Origin: Camarhynchus parvulus
Taxonomy: Eukaryota > Chordata > Aves > Passeriformes > Thraupidae
Assembly (NCBI RefSeq): GCF_901933205.1
Contig: NC_044585.1
Span: forward strand, 5,270,001-5,334,000
DNA: 64,000 bases
Direction of reading: 5' to 3'
Below, in pieces: positions 23,939 through 37,263 of this stretch (position 1 is the stretch's first letter; each line of letters starts with the position of its first letter). The notes beneath the pieces were generated by a model that was given only the letters and a program-made list of their open reading frames with translations, made no database searches and was not told the DNA's origin. A program made the translations under genes and the position numbers.

Positions 23939-26329
23939 AATTAGCATCTAATAATTCTGCAGGTTTCAGAACTGTTTGGAGCTGCTCTGTGGGTCACTCC
24001 AAAGTGAATTTCTTATCCTGACCTCATTCTACAGCAATCTGAAGTCCAAAGCACTGTGCCTGTATAAACTATAATGAGTTTCTAACCTTTCTTTTAATAA
24101 TGTACATGCATGTTATCAATAATAATATTTTCAAACACACAGCTCCAACAGCTTTAGGATAACACAAAACATTGGAAACACAGCCCTCCTTCCATGGGAG
24201 TTCCCAGAGGAGCTGAGTAACAACCAAATCCAACATTTCTTCAGTTATAAATCTCATGCTTTACCCCACAAACCATTCCAGCTTCCCCGAAGGCACAGAG
24301 GGGTATCCAAGTAACAAAGGATTTAACAAAAGCTCTCCTAAGCTGTTTTATCTATTTATCAGAGCAAGAGGGATCCAGGCCTGAGTCTGGCTGGCTGGGG
24401 ATGTTCTGCCCCTCTGAATCAGCCTGGGCACCACCTGCAGATGGTTTTATTCCCAGAGCAGGAGACCACGACTGGATGCTGAGCTGAAATCAAACAGCAC
24501 TTCAGGTCACAGCTCCAAGTTTCCTTCCACACAACAAATGATCCTAAGAAGTTCTGAGCTTTTCTTACGGCTCCACTCCAAAGGTAATTCATGGCTCCAG
24601 CTTGCCTGACACTCTGATACTTTCTCTGCCTCCCTAAAACCACCAGGGGCATTCCTGCTGTGTTACCTCCAGGAAGCCTTTCTTTCACCTTGCCTGGTGC
24701 ATCTCTTGCTCAGCCTTTCCAAAATCCTTATGTATTGACAGAACTCGATCTACAGCCACCCCAAACATAAATATGGCTCTATTTAACCCTGACCTCCCTT
24801 AAGCTTGGGGACTGCACTACATAAACCCAGCCCCACTCCTTACCTTAATTTCTTTTTAAGGACAAATTAATTGCTCCTTAATTTCAGTAACTTTTCCTCC
24901 CACAGATGTGTGCCAAGCAATCCCACTGGAGCTACCAAACCACTTTTCTTTGGACACTCAACAATCTGTCTGCAAGCAAGGAACAACCAGTTCTGCCCCA
25001 CAGAAATTGGTGAAAATATCCAACACACGAAAAGCCAGGACTTGGTTGTGCATTAAAAAGATTTATGGTTGTGCTCTCACAACTGAACGTAGACTTGACA
25101 GGATGAATTGGCCTTTAAAGATAAGACAGGTTAAAATCCCATTTCTGCCTAATTAGCAACTTCCCCAAGAGCAGGAGCTGGTTTGAGAGTAGAAAATCCC
25201 ATGAAGGACCTTTACATGATGATAGTTCAGAGGAAATATTTTCCTGAAAGAGGAAGCAGATAACATGCTAAAAAAACATAGCTTGATTGTATCTCACAAA
25301 TTATTTGCTCCCTCTTACCAACTTCCTGTAATTTTCTGACATGTAATTCCGAGGTGGAAAACAAAAGGAGCCCAGGATCTCACACCAACTGGTCACCACC
25401 ACCAAAACAGCACATTAAGCCTTGTTAACAATAAGGGCCTCTCAAAGTATCTTTCTTATTTAAAAAGTTTATTAGAAATCACAGAACATCCTGATGTTTA
25501 AATTCCAGTAGGGAGGAGGAAGGCAGCAGGGAATTAAGGCACCAACAGCACCCATTCTCCAGGGAGGAAAGGAGATCTGGCACAGCACACACATCCCTGC
25601 CAGGCAGTGACCAGGTAACAACCCCCAGACTGGCTCAGGCATTTATAGTTCCAAGGTTTGGCTTGGAATTTTGATGTCTTTTGTATAACCCAGCAGAAAA
25701 ACCTCTTTTTGTTCAATTTACATCATCCTGAGTCCTGAGTGCTGTACTGCAGGGAATTACAATTCTAAATTCCACCAGAAAGCCCATTAAAAAGGAAGAA
25801 AACAAGAGTGAAAGGACAGAGGGATGGTAAATGCTGTACTCCTCCTTCCAGGCTGTATTATGGAATGGGAACAATGCTTTTTGGGATATAAAAAGGGTCA
25901 GAGCACAATGTATCACCACCAGTGAATGTTCCAAGAGCTCTAAATAGCAAACTGGGTGTCTCAGCTCAGAGAACTTTAATTTCTTTGAGATTCAAATACT
26001 CCAGGAAAAATGCTCCTGCCTCAGAAAACAAGTGAAATAAAAGGGGGAAGATCCACACTGTGGCACAGAGGGGACCTGGCAGGGAAATTCTATTCCTAAT
26101 GTTCATTTGCCCTTTGTGTCCAATCTCTTGACAGCAATCTTGTACCAAACCAAAGCAGCTTCTTCCCACAGCCCAAGTCTGCATCCACAGCTCTTCTGGG
26201 CCACAACACTCCTCGACTGAGGTGGTGGCTTCCAAAAAGCAAAGGAATCACAGTAAAATTTAGCCCAGAACCCTCCTGAGGCCATGGCCTGTAACCAAAT
26301 CAAAAGTTAGCTAAGACTGCTCACACAAG

Positions 26330-26780
26330 TCTGGAACATCTCCAGGGATGAAGATTCCATCATCTCCCTGGACAACTTGTTCCAGTGTTTGAACATCCTC
26401 CTTGGAAACAAGTATTCTGATCCAAAATGGAAATTTCTGCCCATTGAGGTAACTTTTTATGTTGTTTTTCATTTCCCTTGAGCACATCCAGAGCAGGAAC
26501 CTGCTACCCCTGCCTGCTGCCCCCACAGCCTGCCCACCTGAGGGGTTCCCATGGAACCCAGGGCTCCAGGTGGTCCCACCAGTGCCTAAGAGTGAGGAAT
26601 AATAAGCCATTCCCAGAGCAGAAGGGAATTATCCACAGGGGAACTGCTACTGATCCATATTGAGGTCCTTGTCCACCAGGAGCCCAGATCCTTCCCTACA
26701 AAAGCTGCTTTGCTGTCCCCAGGCTATAAGTGGTTGTCAGTGCAGGATTTTACTCCATCTCAGGTGCAACCTCTGGCATC
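26330..26780 (-). mobile_element. Old CR1 LINE fragment, 3' region
   Basis: The plus strand resembles the reverse complement of a CR1 3' end: CTCCAGGGATGAAGATTCC, ATCTCCCTGGACAACTTGTT, CCAGTGTTTGAACATCC, then CTTGTCCACCAGGAGCCCAG and TCTCAGGTGCAACCTCTGGC. These blocks are in the expected order, but the copy is heavily diverged and has internal gaps. Confidence 0.65.
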
Positions 26781-27123
26781 AAACCCAGGTCTGACTCTGG
26801 AGAAGGGTGTTGCTAACCTAGAATGCCAACTGGACCCTGAACCATTCCCTCTGAGCCCAGCAGCTCCGCCTGTGCTCCATGCCAGAGACCAAAACCATCC
26901 CCAAAGCCCTCTTTGTCCAAAGTCAAGTCCAGAAGACAGCAGTGAAATCAGAAAATTCCAAGATCCCCATGCCCTGTTGTCCCTTTGAAGGCTTTCCAGC
27001 TTTTTAAACCTGCCCAGGCCAAAATTGTCCAGTAAGAATAAAATATTCATTTAAAAGATGCAAACATATTTGGTACCATGCTCCCGCACTGAACAGATCT
27101 CCTTCCACCATACAGCAAGTTGT

Positions 27124-27156
27124 GTATGCTAATATATGCTAATTAGGCAAGCTAAT
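27124..27156. promoter_or_regulatory. Cluster of octamer-like and homeobox motifs
   Basis: Two ATGCTAAT motifs ten bases apart, followed by TAATTAG and AAGCTAATC. ATGCTAAT is one mismatch from the POU octamer ATGCAAAT. The dense arrangement could be an enhancer core, but short motifs of this kind occur by chance in AT-rich DNA. Confidence 0.25.
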
Positions 27157-27986
27157 CCTCTGAGCTGAAAACCTGTTTCAAGAGGAGGTAAACTTCAAAA
27201 CATTTCTCAAAAAAGCTTCCACTGAAATCCATATTCATTACCTTGCAGGCATGGATGTACCACAGCTTGGTACATTTGCAATTGGGCTTGACAGAAACCT
27301 GAACCAAGTGCATCCATTTGTCCAGAACTGATGGAGAAGATGGACTTGTGGGGGAAAAATCCTTTTCTCTTTAAAGAAGAAATGAGACCACTCTAAAAAT
27401 ATCAAACACTGCCAGTCTCCCTCCTTGTACAACGTAGGGAAGCTGTGCATGGTGATTATTTTCTCCCAAAGATTATTTTCCAAAGCAACACTTCATAAAT
27501 GTAAGGAATTGGTACCATGACTTCATTAATAGGTGGCACATACAAATGATGTTCTGCTCTGAGTGACACAATATTTACTGGATCACTGCAGAAGCTGCTC
27601 CCTAAGGAAGCAGCTGTAGGAAATCCATCTCCATGAGCATTGTTAGCATTCTGTGCTCCAGGGAAAGCAAAGGGAATGCTGTGGCAGTGTCCAGTGGGTG
27701 ACCATGCATGTGTGTGTGCCCAACCCTGACTTCCATGCATGCACAGGGAGCTGCACAGGCACATGGCAGAGGAGGCCTTGGAATCACACAGGTTGTGCAG
27801 AAATGAGGAACTGTCACATAAAATCTGGAATCTGTTACCGATCCAACTGTTCCACTTAATCAAAAGCAAAGAGACTTCTAAGAGCTCTCTTGCTACTTCT
27901 GACAGCCAATTTCCCAAAGAAAGAGCAACTGTGCTAACAGATCTTAATAATTCACAGGGCCTGGAGAGCTTTTGCTTAAAAAAAAA

Positions 27987-28013
27987 CAGGAGGGAGGGAG
28001 GGAGGGAGGGAGG
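27987..28013 (+). repeat. GGGA repeat with ideal G-quadruplex pattern
   Basis: Five GGG runs are each separated by a single A (27992-28010), preceded by A9 and CAGGA. Single-base loops are the arrangement known to give very stable parallel quadruplexes. It is also a polypurine microsatellite. Confidence 0.9.
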
Positions 28014-28309
28014 CTTTTCTTTTTGACAAAAACCAGCAAATGGCCTCTTGAAAACAGCAAGAGAAGAGTCTGCCCTGCCTACACGGAGTCTGCAGAGGAG
28101 AGGGAGCCAGAGCAGCGCCACATTCCTCATTCATTCCCTGGATTTAATGGCTTTTTCATGCCTGGAATGATGAACAACATGGCTGTCTCCAGTGGATTAC
28201 CTGTCACACAAAGTGCTTACCTCCAGGACTACACCCTCTCTGCTGCTGCTGCAGCCTTTTATGGATGGTATTGTTCAGTGTATGACCTTGTTAGAAATTA
28301 TTAAAAGAA

Positions 28310-31300
28310 CAACTCCTACCACAGCTGATTAATCTGAATTTAAGCAAAAAAAAAACCCCAACTCTGGTAAGAGATTTATTTTCTCTCAACAGCAGGAACA
28401 GTACATGCTATAACTTCGGTAGATTGTGGTAAAGCCCTTCCAGAACAAGTAATAACCATTGCCTAATTCTTGAAAGAATAACCAATAAAAATGGCTCAAA
28501 TAGAAAATGATTGAATATCATCCCTGTCAGATAAAACTTCCAGGCTCTGATAAAATGAAACTTGCAGAGGAATTTTTCTATAAAACAAACTAAATTTTAT
28601 TACCAAACAGTAGAAAATTTCTGAAGATATTTGCAATATAGTATACAGCTCTGAAGAAGTGTTCAACTTTATTCCTCCTTATATCAAAACCAGATGTTGC
28701 TGCAGAGGGAAAGGAAAGCCTAACTTGGGAGAGAAAAAAATCCACAGGATCCATAAAAAACCCATAGGTATGGAAGTGGTGTTTGACAGCAAAGGTAACG
28801 CAGCCGTGCACAGCCACTGAGCATTCCCCAGGCACTTTGATAAGATAATTTCATTGGAAAGGGATTTTTCTATTCCAGACACTTTCCAAAAGGCACAAGT
28901 GCCACTGCTGGCTGAGCTGTGGCCCTGCAGCCAGGCACAAGTGGCAGAGGTCTCTGTCCTCAGGTGCCTCTCAGCCCCTCTCGGCGTGGAAGGAGCTCCC
29001 GGATCCGGCCTCCCATCAGGAAACGGTTCCAGGCAGCAGATGCTGGCTGAGACAAAGCCCATTCCCTGCCAGGAATAACTCTGAAACACTTCAAACAATA
29101 ACATTTTAACTTTTTTGAGCACTGCCCAAAGAAAAATAAGTACAAAGAGGCCTGGAAATGCTGGCGTGTTTATAGCAGAGAATAAACTACAACACAACCA
29201 AACCAACAGTGGTCACCAAAGTCTCGTTTCTCACAAAAAGGAGTTGTAAAGTTTTGGAAACAAAAGCAAAAATAATAGGGTAAAAGAGCTTCATTAAAAA
29301 ATCCACACAGAGAAAATTATTTTCTCGGCTGTTTTATGAAGGAATAATAAGAGCAAAATAATAAGAACAGGAGAACAATAAATGAGGAATCTAAGACTGG
29401 CTGAAAGTCTGTTTTATAGATTAGCGGTAAATGTTTTGTTTGCTTGATTTCTCCCTTGATTTAAAAGCAGAAACATGCCACTGTTCATTTTCTGGCATTT
29501 CTGTTAATTTTGTTTTCTTTTACTTCTGGAGAAAGATAAGACCTTTGTTGCCAAGCCCATAAATCATGAAAGACTACATGAATGCCTTCGGGGTCTCCTG
29601 TTGTCCACAGGCACTCCAGACATCTTCTCTGTAAGGACACAGGCAGAAAAGGTGGATGGGAGGTTACACAAGGGAAGGAATCAGGAATATACCCCAAACC
29701 TGCCTGCTACAGCTCCCCACAAAGAGTAGCACAGCACAACAGCTAAAATACCAGAAATAATTGTCATCAGTCCTACAGGACAGTTGAGGCAGATTAATTT
29801 GATGTCCATATTAAAACCTCATCAGTTAAGCTCAGGATGTGAAGAATTCAGTGGAATTCATGTAGGGCAGCTCAGAATGGCAAAGCCTCCCAAGTTGCAT
29901 GAGCATTGTGACATCAGAGTCCAAATTCCACAGATGTCACATTGCTGAACATGGAGTCTGAGGCTTTCAAGGAGGAAATATTTAAGCCAAGACTTCCATG
30001 AAGAGCATGGAGTGCAGAGTGTGTGTTACACTGCACACTCTCTGCTGCTAGGGGAATTCAGGACTGACATTCTGGGGCTCCCTGCCGTAGTAACTCAGCC
30101 ACTGGCACCCAGAACTGTCAGGCACTGCCCAGAAGAGGTGGCTGAGCTTTGATGCTCCAGCTCTGTGGAGCTGCCAACCTTACCAAGGCTCTATAAGGAA
30201 CACAGGGTGCCCTTTCCATGAGTTCAGACCTGGGATCCCAGAACAGGCAGCAGCAAACAGCAAAGGACTCAGCAGTTCAACTCCTTGACAGCTCTGCTGC
30301 AGGCACAGGGAAGGGAAAAAATTTTGTGAACAGAATCCCAAAGCCAGGCTGACAACTCCACCCTGTACAACAAATCAATTAATTCATTTGCCATTTTCAT
30401 GTCAGGGATGGAAACTTTACACAAACCATCCCTGGTAGGACACACACTTTCATATACTTCTACTCCATCTTTCCTGCAAACAAAGGAGGTATTTAATATT
30501 TTCATACTCATTTGGTGTTCATATTTTGTCAGTAACAAAACTACTTCTGAAACTTGAAAAGTTGAAAGTGTGAGCTAAAGCAGAAATGAAACATCTTCCA
30601 GAAGAAAGGTATTCCTGTGGGAATGGCAGGACCACCAATGCCTGCCCATTCCCACTCAGCCAATTCACAGCAGCGAGTGAATCCAGTCTCTAAGTCAACA
30701 GAATCCAAGAGCAAAGGGTTTTGTTGTTGCACCTACAGAAGGCTTTTCTTGATCAGAAAATTATTACTACCCAGCAATTCATCTTGTGCACTAAGCAACA
30801 CTAACTGTACAGAATTTACATTAAAAATTAAATAATTATACTGTACATTATTGTTGTTATTGTTGTTGTTGTTGTTAGCTAAAATAATTTTTTAGGTAAT
30901 TTCTCAAAACAATTAATGGAATTCAGATATTCACTGCAATGCACAGGCGACTGCTTGCTCTGGACACCATTAATAATTCAACTTGAACTTACTTTCAACT
31001 GCTTCTCATGGAGCTCTGTCAAAAACCTGCTGCACAATGCAATAAGGGTGTTTCTGCAACACACACCATTATTTCCAAACACACCTTCCATTAGTCCAGG
31101 CTGTTGTGACTATGTTAATAAAGTGTATTTTTCAAAGAACTAAATAAAGAGTCTGTAAACAGAGGCTCATAAATAGAAGCAGCAGCACAGGTGATCACTG
31201 ACTTCTGACATCACAGAAATTATCACTCTTTTCCACAAAAAAAAAGAAGTAATGCTCACAATAACAAAAGGCCACAAATTAAAGCTCACTCTCACCATTC

Positions 31301-32203
31301 AAGTAAAATCATTAGAATGATGTACAGGGGGTTCAAGAGTACTTGAATATCTTCTAGCCCTGACTATTCCTGACCCAGCCAGCACCAGTGTCTGAAACTC
31401 CCCAAAGCACTGGGGTTTATCCTCAGCTTCACCTCAGCCCCCTCTCTCAACTACTGTGAGAGCAGCAAATTTGATTTAACAGCACCAACTGACCTGTAAT
31501 GCCATTAATGACAACAGTCAGTCTAATAAAACACTTAATGCCTCCAAACTCACATTTTGAGCCCATAAAGGCAGGAGAAAGGCAGATAATTAAACAGCTT
31601 TCCTATAAAACCCAGCCCCATCTGGCTGCAGCTCATTTTCCCAACTGCAGGATCATCAAGCACAAGACTTGACTTTTCATAAGGACAAAGGGAATGGAAA
31701 ACTGGTTTTGTTGCCTTGCAAAAAAGCACTGCCATGCATATGGATACCTGTGCTGGATTCCAGCTCAGCCTGAGCTACAGGTGTGCAATATCCCGAGCTG
31801 CAGGAGGGACAGCTTAGAGGAGCAGTTATTACTTTTTTGGGGCTTATCAAAAACCATCCATAAAGGAGGATTTTTTGCTTTTTGTTTCCCAAATCCCTGT
31901 CTGCATTATTTGATCACAAACAAATCCAACAAAACCTACTCACAGTATGCTTTTAACAGCTCATTTTAGCCTGATTTACATTTTAAAGAGTCCACCTACA
32001 CATGACCATCTCTGCTAACTCTGAAAGATGATCCAACTTTTTCCATCAAGTCTGTGCCTGTTCAAACTCTTATTTTCAATTTTAACACCAAACAGCACTT
32101 AAAAATTCCTAGTAAATTATATCATTGTGTTTATTCCAGGTGAGCCAGTTCAATTTTTTCAAAAGGCAAGAGGGAAAGAGCTTGAGAATTTTAATCTGAG
32201 AGT
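28310..32203. other. Intronic stretch, no gene seen
   Basis: AT-rich sequence with only short ORFs. An imperfect 12-bp inverted repeat (GCAGAGTGTGTG and CACACTCTCTGC) lies at about 30014-30045, and a TTG microsatellite lies at 30848-30877. No transposon or RNA gene was recognised. Confidence 0.7.
30848..30877. repeat. TTG trinucleotide microsatellite
   Basis: A near-pure run of TTG triplets with two ATT interruptions. Confidence 0.85.
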
Positions 32204-32370
32204 AGGTTTAAGCGGGATATTGGTAAGGAATTGCTCCCTGGGAGGGTGGGGATGCCCTGGCACAGGTGCCCAGAGAAGCTGGAGCTGCCCCTGGAACCCT
32301 GGAAGTGTCCAAGGCCAGGCTGGACAGGGCTTGGAGCAGCCTGGGACAGTGGAAGGTGCCCTTTGCAAGA
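32204..32370 (+). mobile_element. CR1 LINE fragment, 3' UTR
   Basis: The order GTTTAAGCGGGATATTGGT, GAATTGCTCCCTGGGAGGGT, GGCACAGGTGCCCAGAGAAG, CCCTGGAAGTGTCCAAGGCC, AGGCTGGACAGGGCTTGGAG, CAGCCTGGGACAGTGGAAGG matches the CR1 3' UTR in sense orientation. The terminal part of the element is missing, and the 5' end is truncated as usual. Confidence 0.85.
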
Positions 32371-35300
32371 ACATATTGAAAAGTGATTAGGGATTAGAAG
32401 CACGAAGTATTCCAGTTATGGAAGTTAAGAGAGGGTGAAATCCAACAGTCAGGTTACAATTTTGCACTTGTTTCCCAAATGTGAGTGTGCAAAGTAGAAA
32501 TAATGTAATAATTGACTACATGGCCTCTCCTGCAAACGTAGAGTGAAAGTAACACTGTGCTCATCTTCATCTCCAGGATTTGTTTGGGGTTTTTTTGCAG
32601 CAAAATAACAGCAGCAGAATTTCAAGTTTCAAGAAATGATGACAGGGATCTCAGTACCTACAGACACTGCTCTCAGGGCCAGGAAAGCAATTGGCCATGC
32701 TTAAAATCTTTAAGAAATGCTTATCAGACAACATGAATTGCAATAAATATAAGAACACAGCTCCCAGGGGACAATATTGCCAAGGCTGCACTAGAAGGGT
32801 TATTCCATGTAACTCCAAGGGCAGTTTGCCTAATGAATCCACACCTCAGCCAGCAGGCCTTAATCTTGTCAGTCTTCCTGGGTTGCCATCCCAGTAAAAT
32901 TGGATTTGCTCTACAGGAAAAGACTCCTTTTTGTTCTTAAAATGCAGCTCTGGGGCAGCAAGAAATTAAGAAGGCAAAGTCCACTGCAGAAGGGCCTGGT
33001 AGGGGAGAGCAGGATGGATCCACCTTTCTGGAAGTTGCAGGAATTCTAGAGGCTGCTTTGGAGCAGCTGAAACAAAACCAACCCCAAAACAAGCTAAAAA
33101 TCTGTTTTATCAACACCTTTTCTGCTTCCACACAGACTAATTTTTGAGAAAGATCAAAAAATGTTTCACTTCAGAAAATCTTTAGGAATGCCTCATTGTG
33201 AATGAGAATGAGACTACCCTATCCCTTCACAAAAGGCCAATTCTGTCAACAATTTCTAGATAAATAATCCTGCCTCTTTCAGGAGTTTTACTAAACTATA
33301 CATTTATGGAGCAGTATATTATATGTCATGCTGAGCCTCAGGCCTGGGTAGAAATATAGGCTGCACCATTAAACTGCAAGAAAAACCCAATGTTTCAAGT
33401 GATCAACATCAACTCAGCTTCATGGACTTGCTCAAGTGATCTAAAATTGCTCCACACAACTCTGATGGCTCCAGAAAATCAGTGTAGCTAAACCCACATA
33501 TGGGCCAGGATAAAAAAGAAAAAGAGAAGAAAAAAGCAGTAAAAGCCAAGTCCCAGCTCTACAATGCAAGGATTCAAACCCTCACACAGCTCATTATGTA
33601 TCCAAATAAAGCTGGCATGGCCTGGCCAGGGAATCTGTTCCATATGTTTGTGTGCACCCTCCTCTCTTTTCCTAAAGAGATCCCAGGAAATGGAACAATT
33701 CCTGTCTGCAAGGTGAGCCCTTGGACAGGTGTGGTGACCAAATCCTGTGCTCACCTTTAGTGCCCTTGGACAAAACGCCCAAATTTCAGGAATTTTATTT
33801 ACAATTCTGAGCTGAAGATGACATTGCTTGGTCTAAGCTAAGAAAGGGAGCCCCTGGAGACACAATTCAGCCACGATTTTTTCTGCACCTTTTTTCTGTA
33901 ATACTGGAATGCAATAACACTGAGAATAACCATTGAAAAGCAGGTAATAAATAACTATTCAATACAGTCTCATAAAAACAGCTATATAACATTTCCCTGA
34001 TCATTTTAGCAACACCCTTCACATCCAGGGCAGCCTTGAAAGTGGATTCCCAACAAGTGTGTTGATGTCAAGGAGCAGTTCACTGTGTCAATGGTTTTAT
34101 CTCTTGGCTGAGATTCAGACCTCACAGTTCACAGCACCAGCGACCCTCAGACCTGTGTTTTCCCAGAGGAAAGGCACCCAAAATGCAGCTCCTGCTCTCC
34201 TGCCTCACAGGGGCTGCTCTGCAGTCACACAGGGCAGGGCAGGGCAAGGCAGTAAGAAAGCTCTGAGCTGCACTTTTATGCAACAAATCAATTTTAAAAA
34301 AGGATGTGGCTTCAGAGCATTTCCCCCTCTTTCCTCCTCCTTTCTTGCGTGTCTTAAATGCATCTATTTCTGCCAGTGCTGAGGACACCTGCAAATCACA
34401 GTTAGTGCTTCCCACTCACCACTGCTATCAGGTATCTCTTATAGTGAGGGAATCCCTTTAAACCACTTCCATTAATTCTTTAAAAAAGAATTGTTAGATC
34501 TAACGAGAGAATTATGTAATTACAAAAGTAAAAGCTATTATTCAGCAGAAAGGTTATTTTAATTCTTTTTTAGCAGAGTGCCTTACACCATCCACGAGGC
34601 CTTATTGCAAATGTTATTAAAACATAAGTAACAACATATTTTTTCCCATTTGAAGCAGCAAGTTCTCCTACAGTTTTCCCTTACACAGCACATCTGGATT
34701 AATACCTGTGAGATGCAACAAGAGGATCTCTAACACCCAACACATTCAGGGGTTTAATCACTTGCCTGAAGCCATCAAGAAGCAGATAAATATTGAAAAC
34801 TGAGAGCAATTATGACAAATACAAGTGAGGTTACTAAAAATGCAAATAAAGACACTGCCATTTCGGATTTGGCTCACTCCAGGGAGTGCCAATTCCTCCC
34901 TGGAAAACGTGACAGGGGATGTGGATCCTCCCTCCGTGGAGCAGGCTCCACACTGTTTAAGTGAAGTAAGGAATGGCAGCAGTTCGGTGAATCTGGATTA
35001 AACAAAGACAAATTATGCAGGAAAATAAATCCCAGTGCCCCCACCCCGAAATCCCTGAGCGCCCCCTGACTCTCTAGCTCTCCTGTAACTCGCCCAGTTC
35101 AGCCCAGACACTAAAATACTGCATTTACAAACCAAAACAGGTCTTGTCATAGGATCTACAAACACCACAAGAGGAATAATTTAAAATTTTGTTTACCCTT
35201 GACACAAATAAAGCCCCCAATGTGACTCAACACCACAATATAACACTCATGCTCATCTTCCACTCAGCCTTTTTCTAGAGACAGTATTTCTTTGTTTGAA

Positions 35301-36639
35301 CAAATAAACATATTCTAAAGTATAGTCAAATATTTTTACAGCTGACAAGGTTCTTCCCTCATTTAAAATGAGAGTCAGAAGAGGAAAAACAATTAAGCAA
35401 GTGGCTAAAAAAAAGAAAAAAGCATCAGCTGTTCTGTGAATTGGGGCACCAACAACCATCAGATCCCAACAAAGACTAAATTAACCTACACAAATCTCCA
35501 AAAGCCATTTGTGTTTAAGCATTATGTGCTCAACTTTCTGAAATCATATAAATTTAGCTTTTGGGTGTATCTCCTCTGACTGATGGGAAAACCTGCTCAT
35601 TCTAGTTAAGGCAAACAAAAACCAGTCACCAGAGCTGGTGTTCTCACTCTAGCCCAGTCTCCCCAGGGCTGGAAAAAAAAGACCAATCCAAGTGGAACGT
35701 TGGAGCTGGGAAGGGATGGACTGTGCAGGACCCTGCCCTCAGAAGGAAAGCAAAGAGGAACAATGGCCTGACAAAATCCACATTTAACAAACAGAAATTC
35801 AAAGCAATAAAATGACTTGGTAGATTCTTTCTAAAAAAGCTTACAGGGCTTGGTAGAATTTATTGAAGGAAGAGAATGCTCAGAAGATGGGGAACAGTGC
35901 CAGCACATTCCCTGAGACCACAGCAGCAGCACAGAGCAGGAGCTGATATTTACTGCCCCCCCAGATGCAAACAGCACATCTGGGTGATGGACAAGGACAC
36001 AGTGGCTACAGAAAAGGATGCAGAATTCCTCGCATGCCAGGATGGCCACTGTAAGAGCTGGATGGACTGGAAAACCAACTTACTTAACAGTATTTGATGG
36101 TGAGAGGTAAATCCTGCTGCTGCCCCAGGAATTTCTTTTCATTTGAGAAGCATCAAGAAAAGCCAAGAGTGTTGAAACACACAGACCCTGGGGGAGGCAT
36201 CAGGGTATTTATTGTAGCAGCTTCCCCCTGTAAATAATCCCCTGCCAGGCTCAACTTGAGAGAAATTCTCCAATAATATCCAACCATCAGCTTCTTTTTG
36301 GGTGGGATGAGGAACAGCCATTAGCCCGCTCCAGCACTGGAGATATTTCAATGCACTGAAGAAGCAGTGCCTGCAGGGAGAGAGTCTTTGGCCCTGGGCT
36401 CTCTCTGGCACTTTCTGCTGCAAGGCCGTTCCCCTCTGGAGCCGTCCCCAGCAGCCACACACTGCCTACAGGGGCTGGGGGGCAGAGACACAGCCTGGGG
36501 GGGCTCCCCTCTGGCCAGCCCTGCTGCAAGTGGGCATGGGCAAGGCCAGGAGCCAGCCAAGTGCTGGTTCTGGAGGTGCTGGGAGCAGCCAGGGAGGCAG
36601 CACCAAACGGGCACATCTGAAGGTCTCTTCTGGCCTGGA
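32371..36639. other. Intronic stretch, no gene seen
   Basis: AT-rich intron with short ORFs only. Two adjacent palindromes lie at 34474-34504. From about 36.2 kb the base composition rises towards the GC-rich block. The part at 36.2-36.6 kb may be very decayed CR1 sequence (for example AATAATATCCAACC), but this is not clear enough to call. Confidence 0.65.
34474..34504. other. Two adjacent short palindromes
   Basis: AATTCTTTAAAAAAGAATT (7-bp arms, 34474-34492) directly abuts GTTAGATCTAAC, a perfect 12-bp palindrome (34493-34504). They could be paired factor sites or coincidence in AT-rich DNA. Confidence 0.6.
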
Positions 36640-37190
36640 TGAATCCGGGATTCAGGAATTGCCCTGGGCCAGGTGCAGCACCTGGCACTTGGCCTTGTGG
36701 GACCTCATGAGGTTGTCAGATGAGGTTGTCTCCCACTTCTCAAGCTTGTCCAGGTTCCTGTGCATGTCCAAATCCTGCCGTGGCGCCCCTGCCCCTCTCA
36801 GCTTCCCCCATTCCCTGCAAACATGCTGAGGGGGAGACTGATCCACTGCCTGTGTCATTGGGGAAGCCACAAAAGAGCCCCAGGGCCAAGGCAGAGCCCT
36901 GAGAGACACCCCCCATCCCCAGCCTGAGCTGCACAATAGAGCCACTGCCCACAAGTGCCTGGCTGCGTCCATCTGGCCAATGGCTCGTGCCCACAGCAGC
37001 CCAGTCTGCCAGGGCAGGGCTCTGCAGGATGCAGGTCAGACTGTCAAGTGGGACCATGACACCGTGGGTGCACTGTGGGACTGCAGGAAAGGCCTGGGCA
37101 CAGCAAGGGCTGCAAGTGCCCACATCCAGGGGCTTCTCCATGCAGCTTCCAGTGGGTCCAGCTGCTGAAGGGGCACTGGGTGTGGCCCTT
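36640..37190 (-). mobile_element. CR1 LINE fragment with decayed reverse transcriptase C-terminus
   Basis: On the minus strand, 36652-36972 translates to a stretch containing NLDKLEKWE, NLMR and KAKCQVLHLAQGN. These correspond to the RDLDRLEKWA...NLMKFNKGKCKVLHLGRNN region at the end of CR1 ORF2. Upstream parts of the same ORF (higher coordinates, to about 37180) are recognisable only loosely at DNA level. It has no intact reading frame and is a dead copy. It ends about 75 bases before the ATG of the 477-aa ORF. Confidence 0.7.
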
Positions 37191-37263
37191 TGTGACACAG
37201 GGCCCTTGATGATGCAGGACATGGTGGTGCCCTGAGACCCTTGTGACATCAGAGAGCCCCACC

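Larger units (their letters stand above)
19413..26329. other. Intronic stretch, no gene seen
   Basis: AT-rich intron containing a G/T-rich patch (20205-20252), a T15 run (23924-23938) and homeobox-core-rich sequence around 21.95-22.31 kb. That last block includes CATTAATTAATC and a TTCAGCT...AGCTGAA palindrome. No ORF above about 122 codons is convincing, and no transposon was recognised. Confidence 0.7.
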
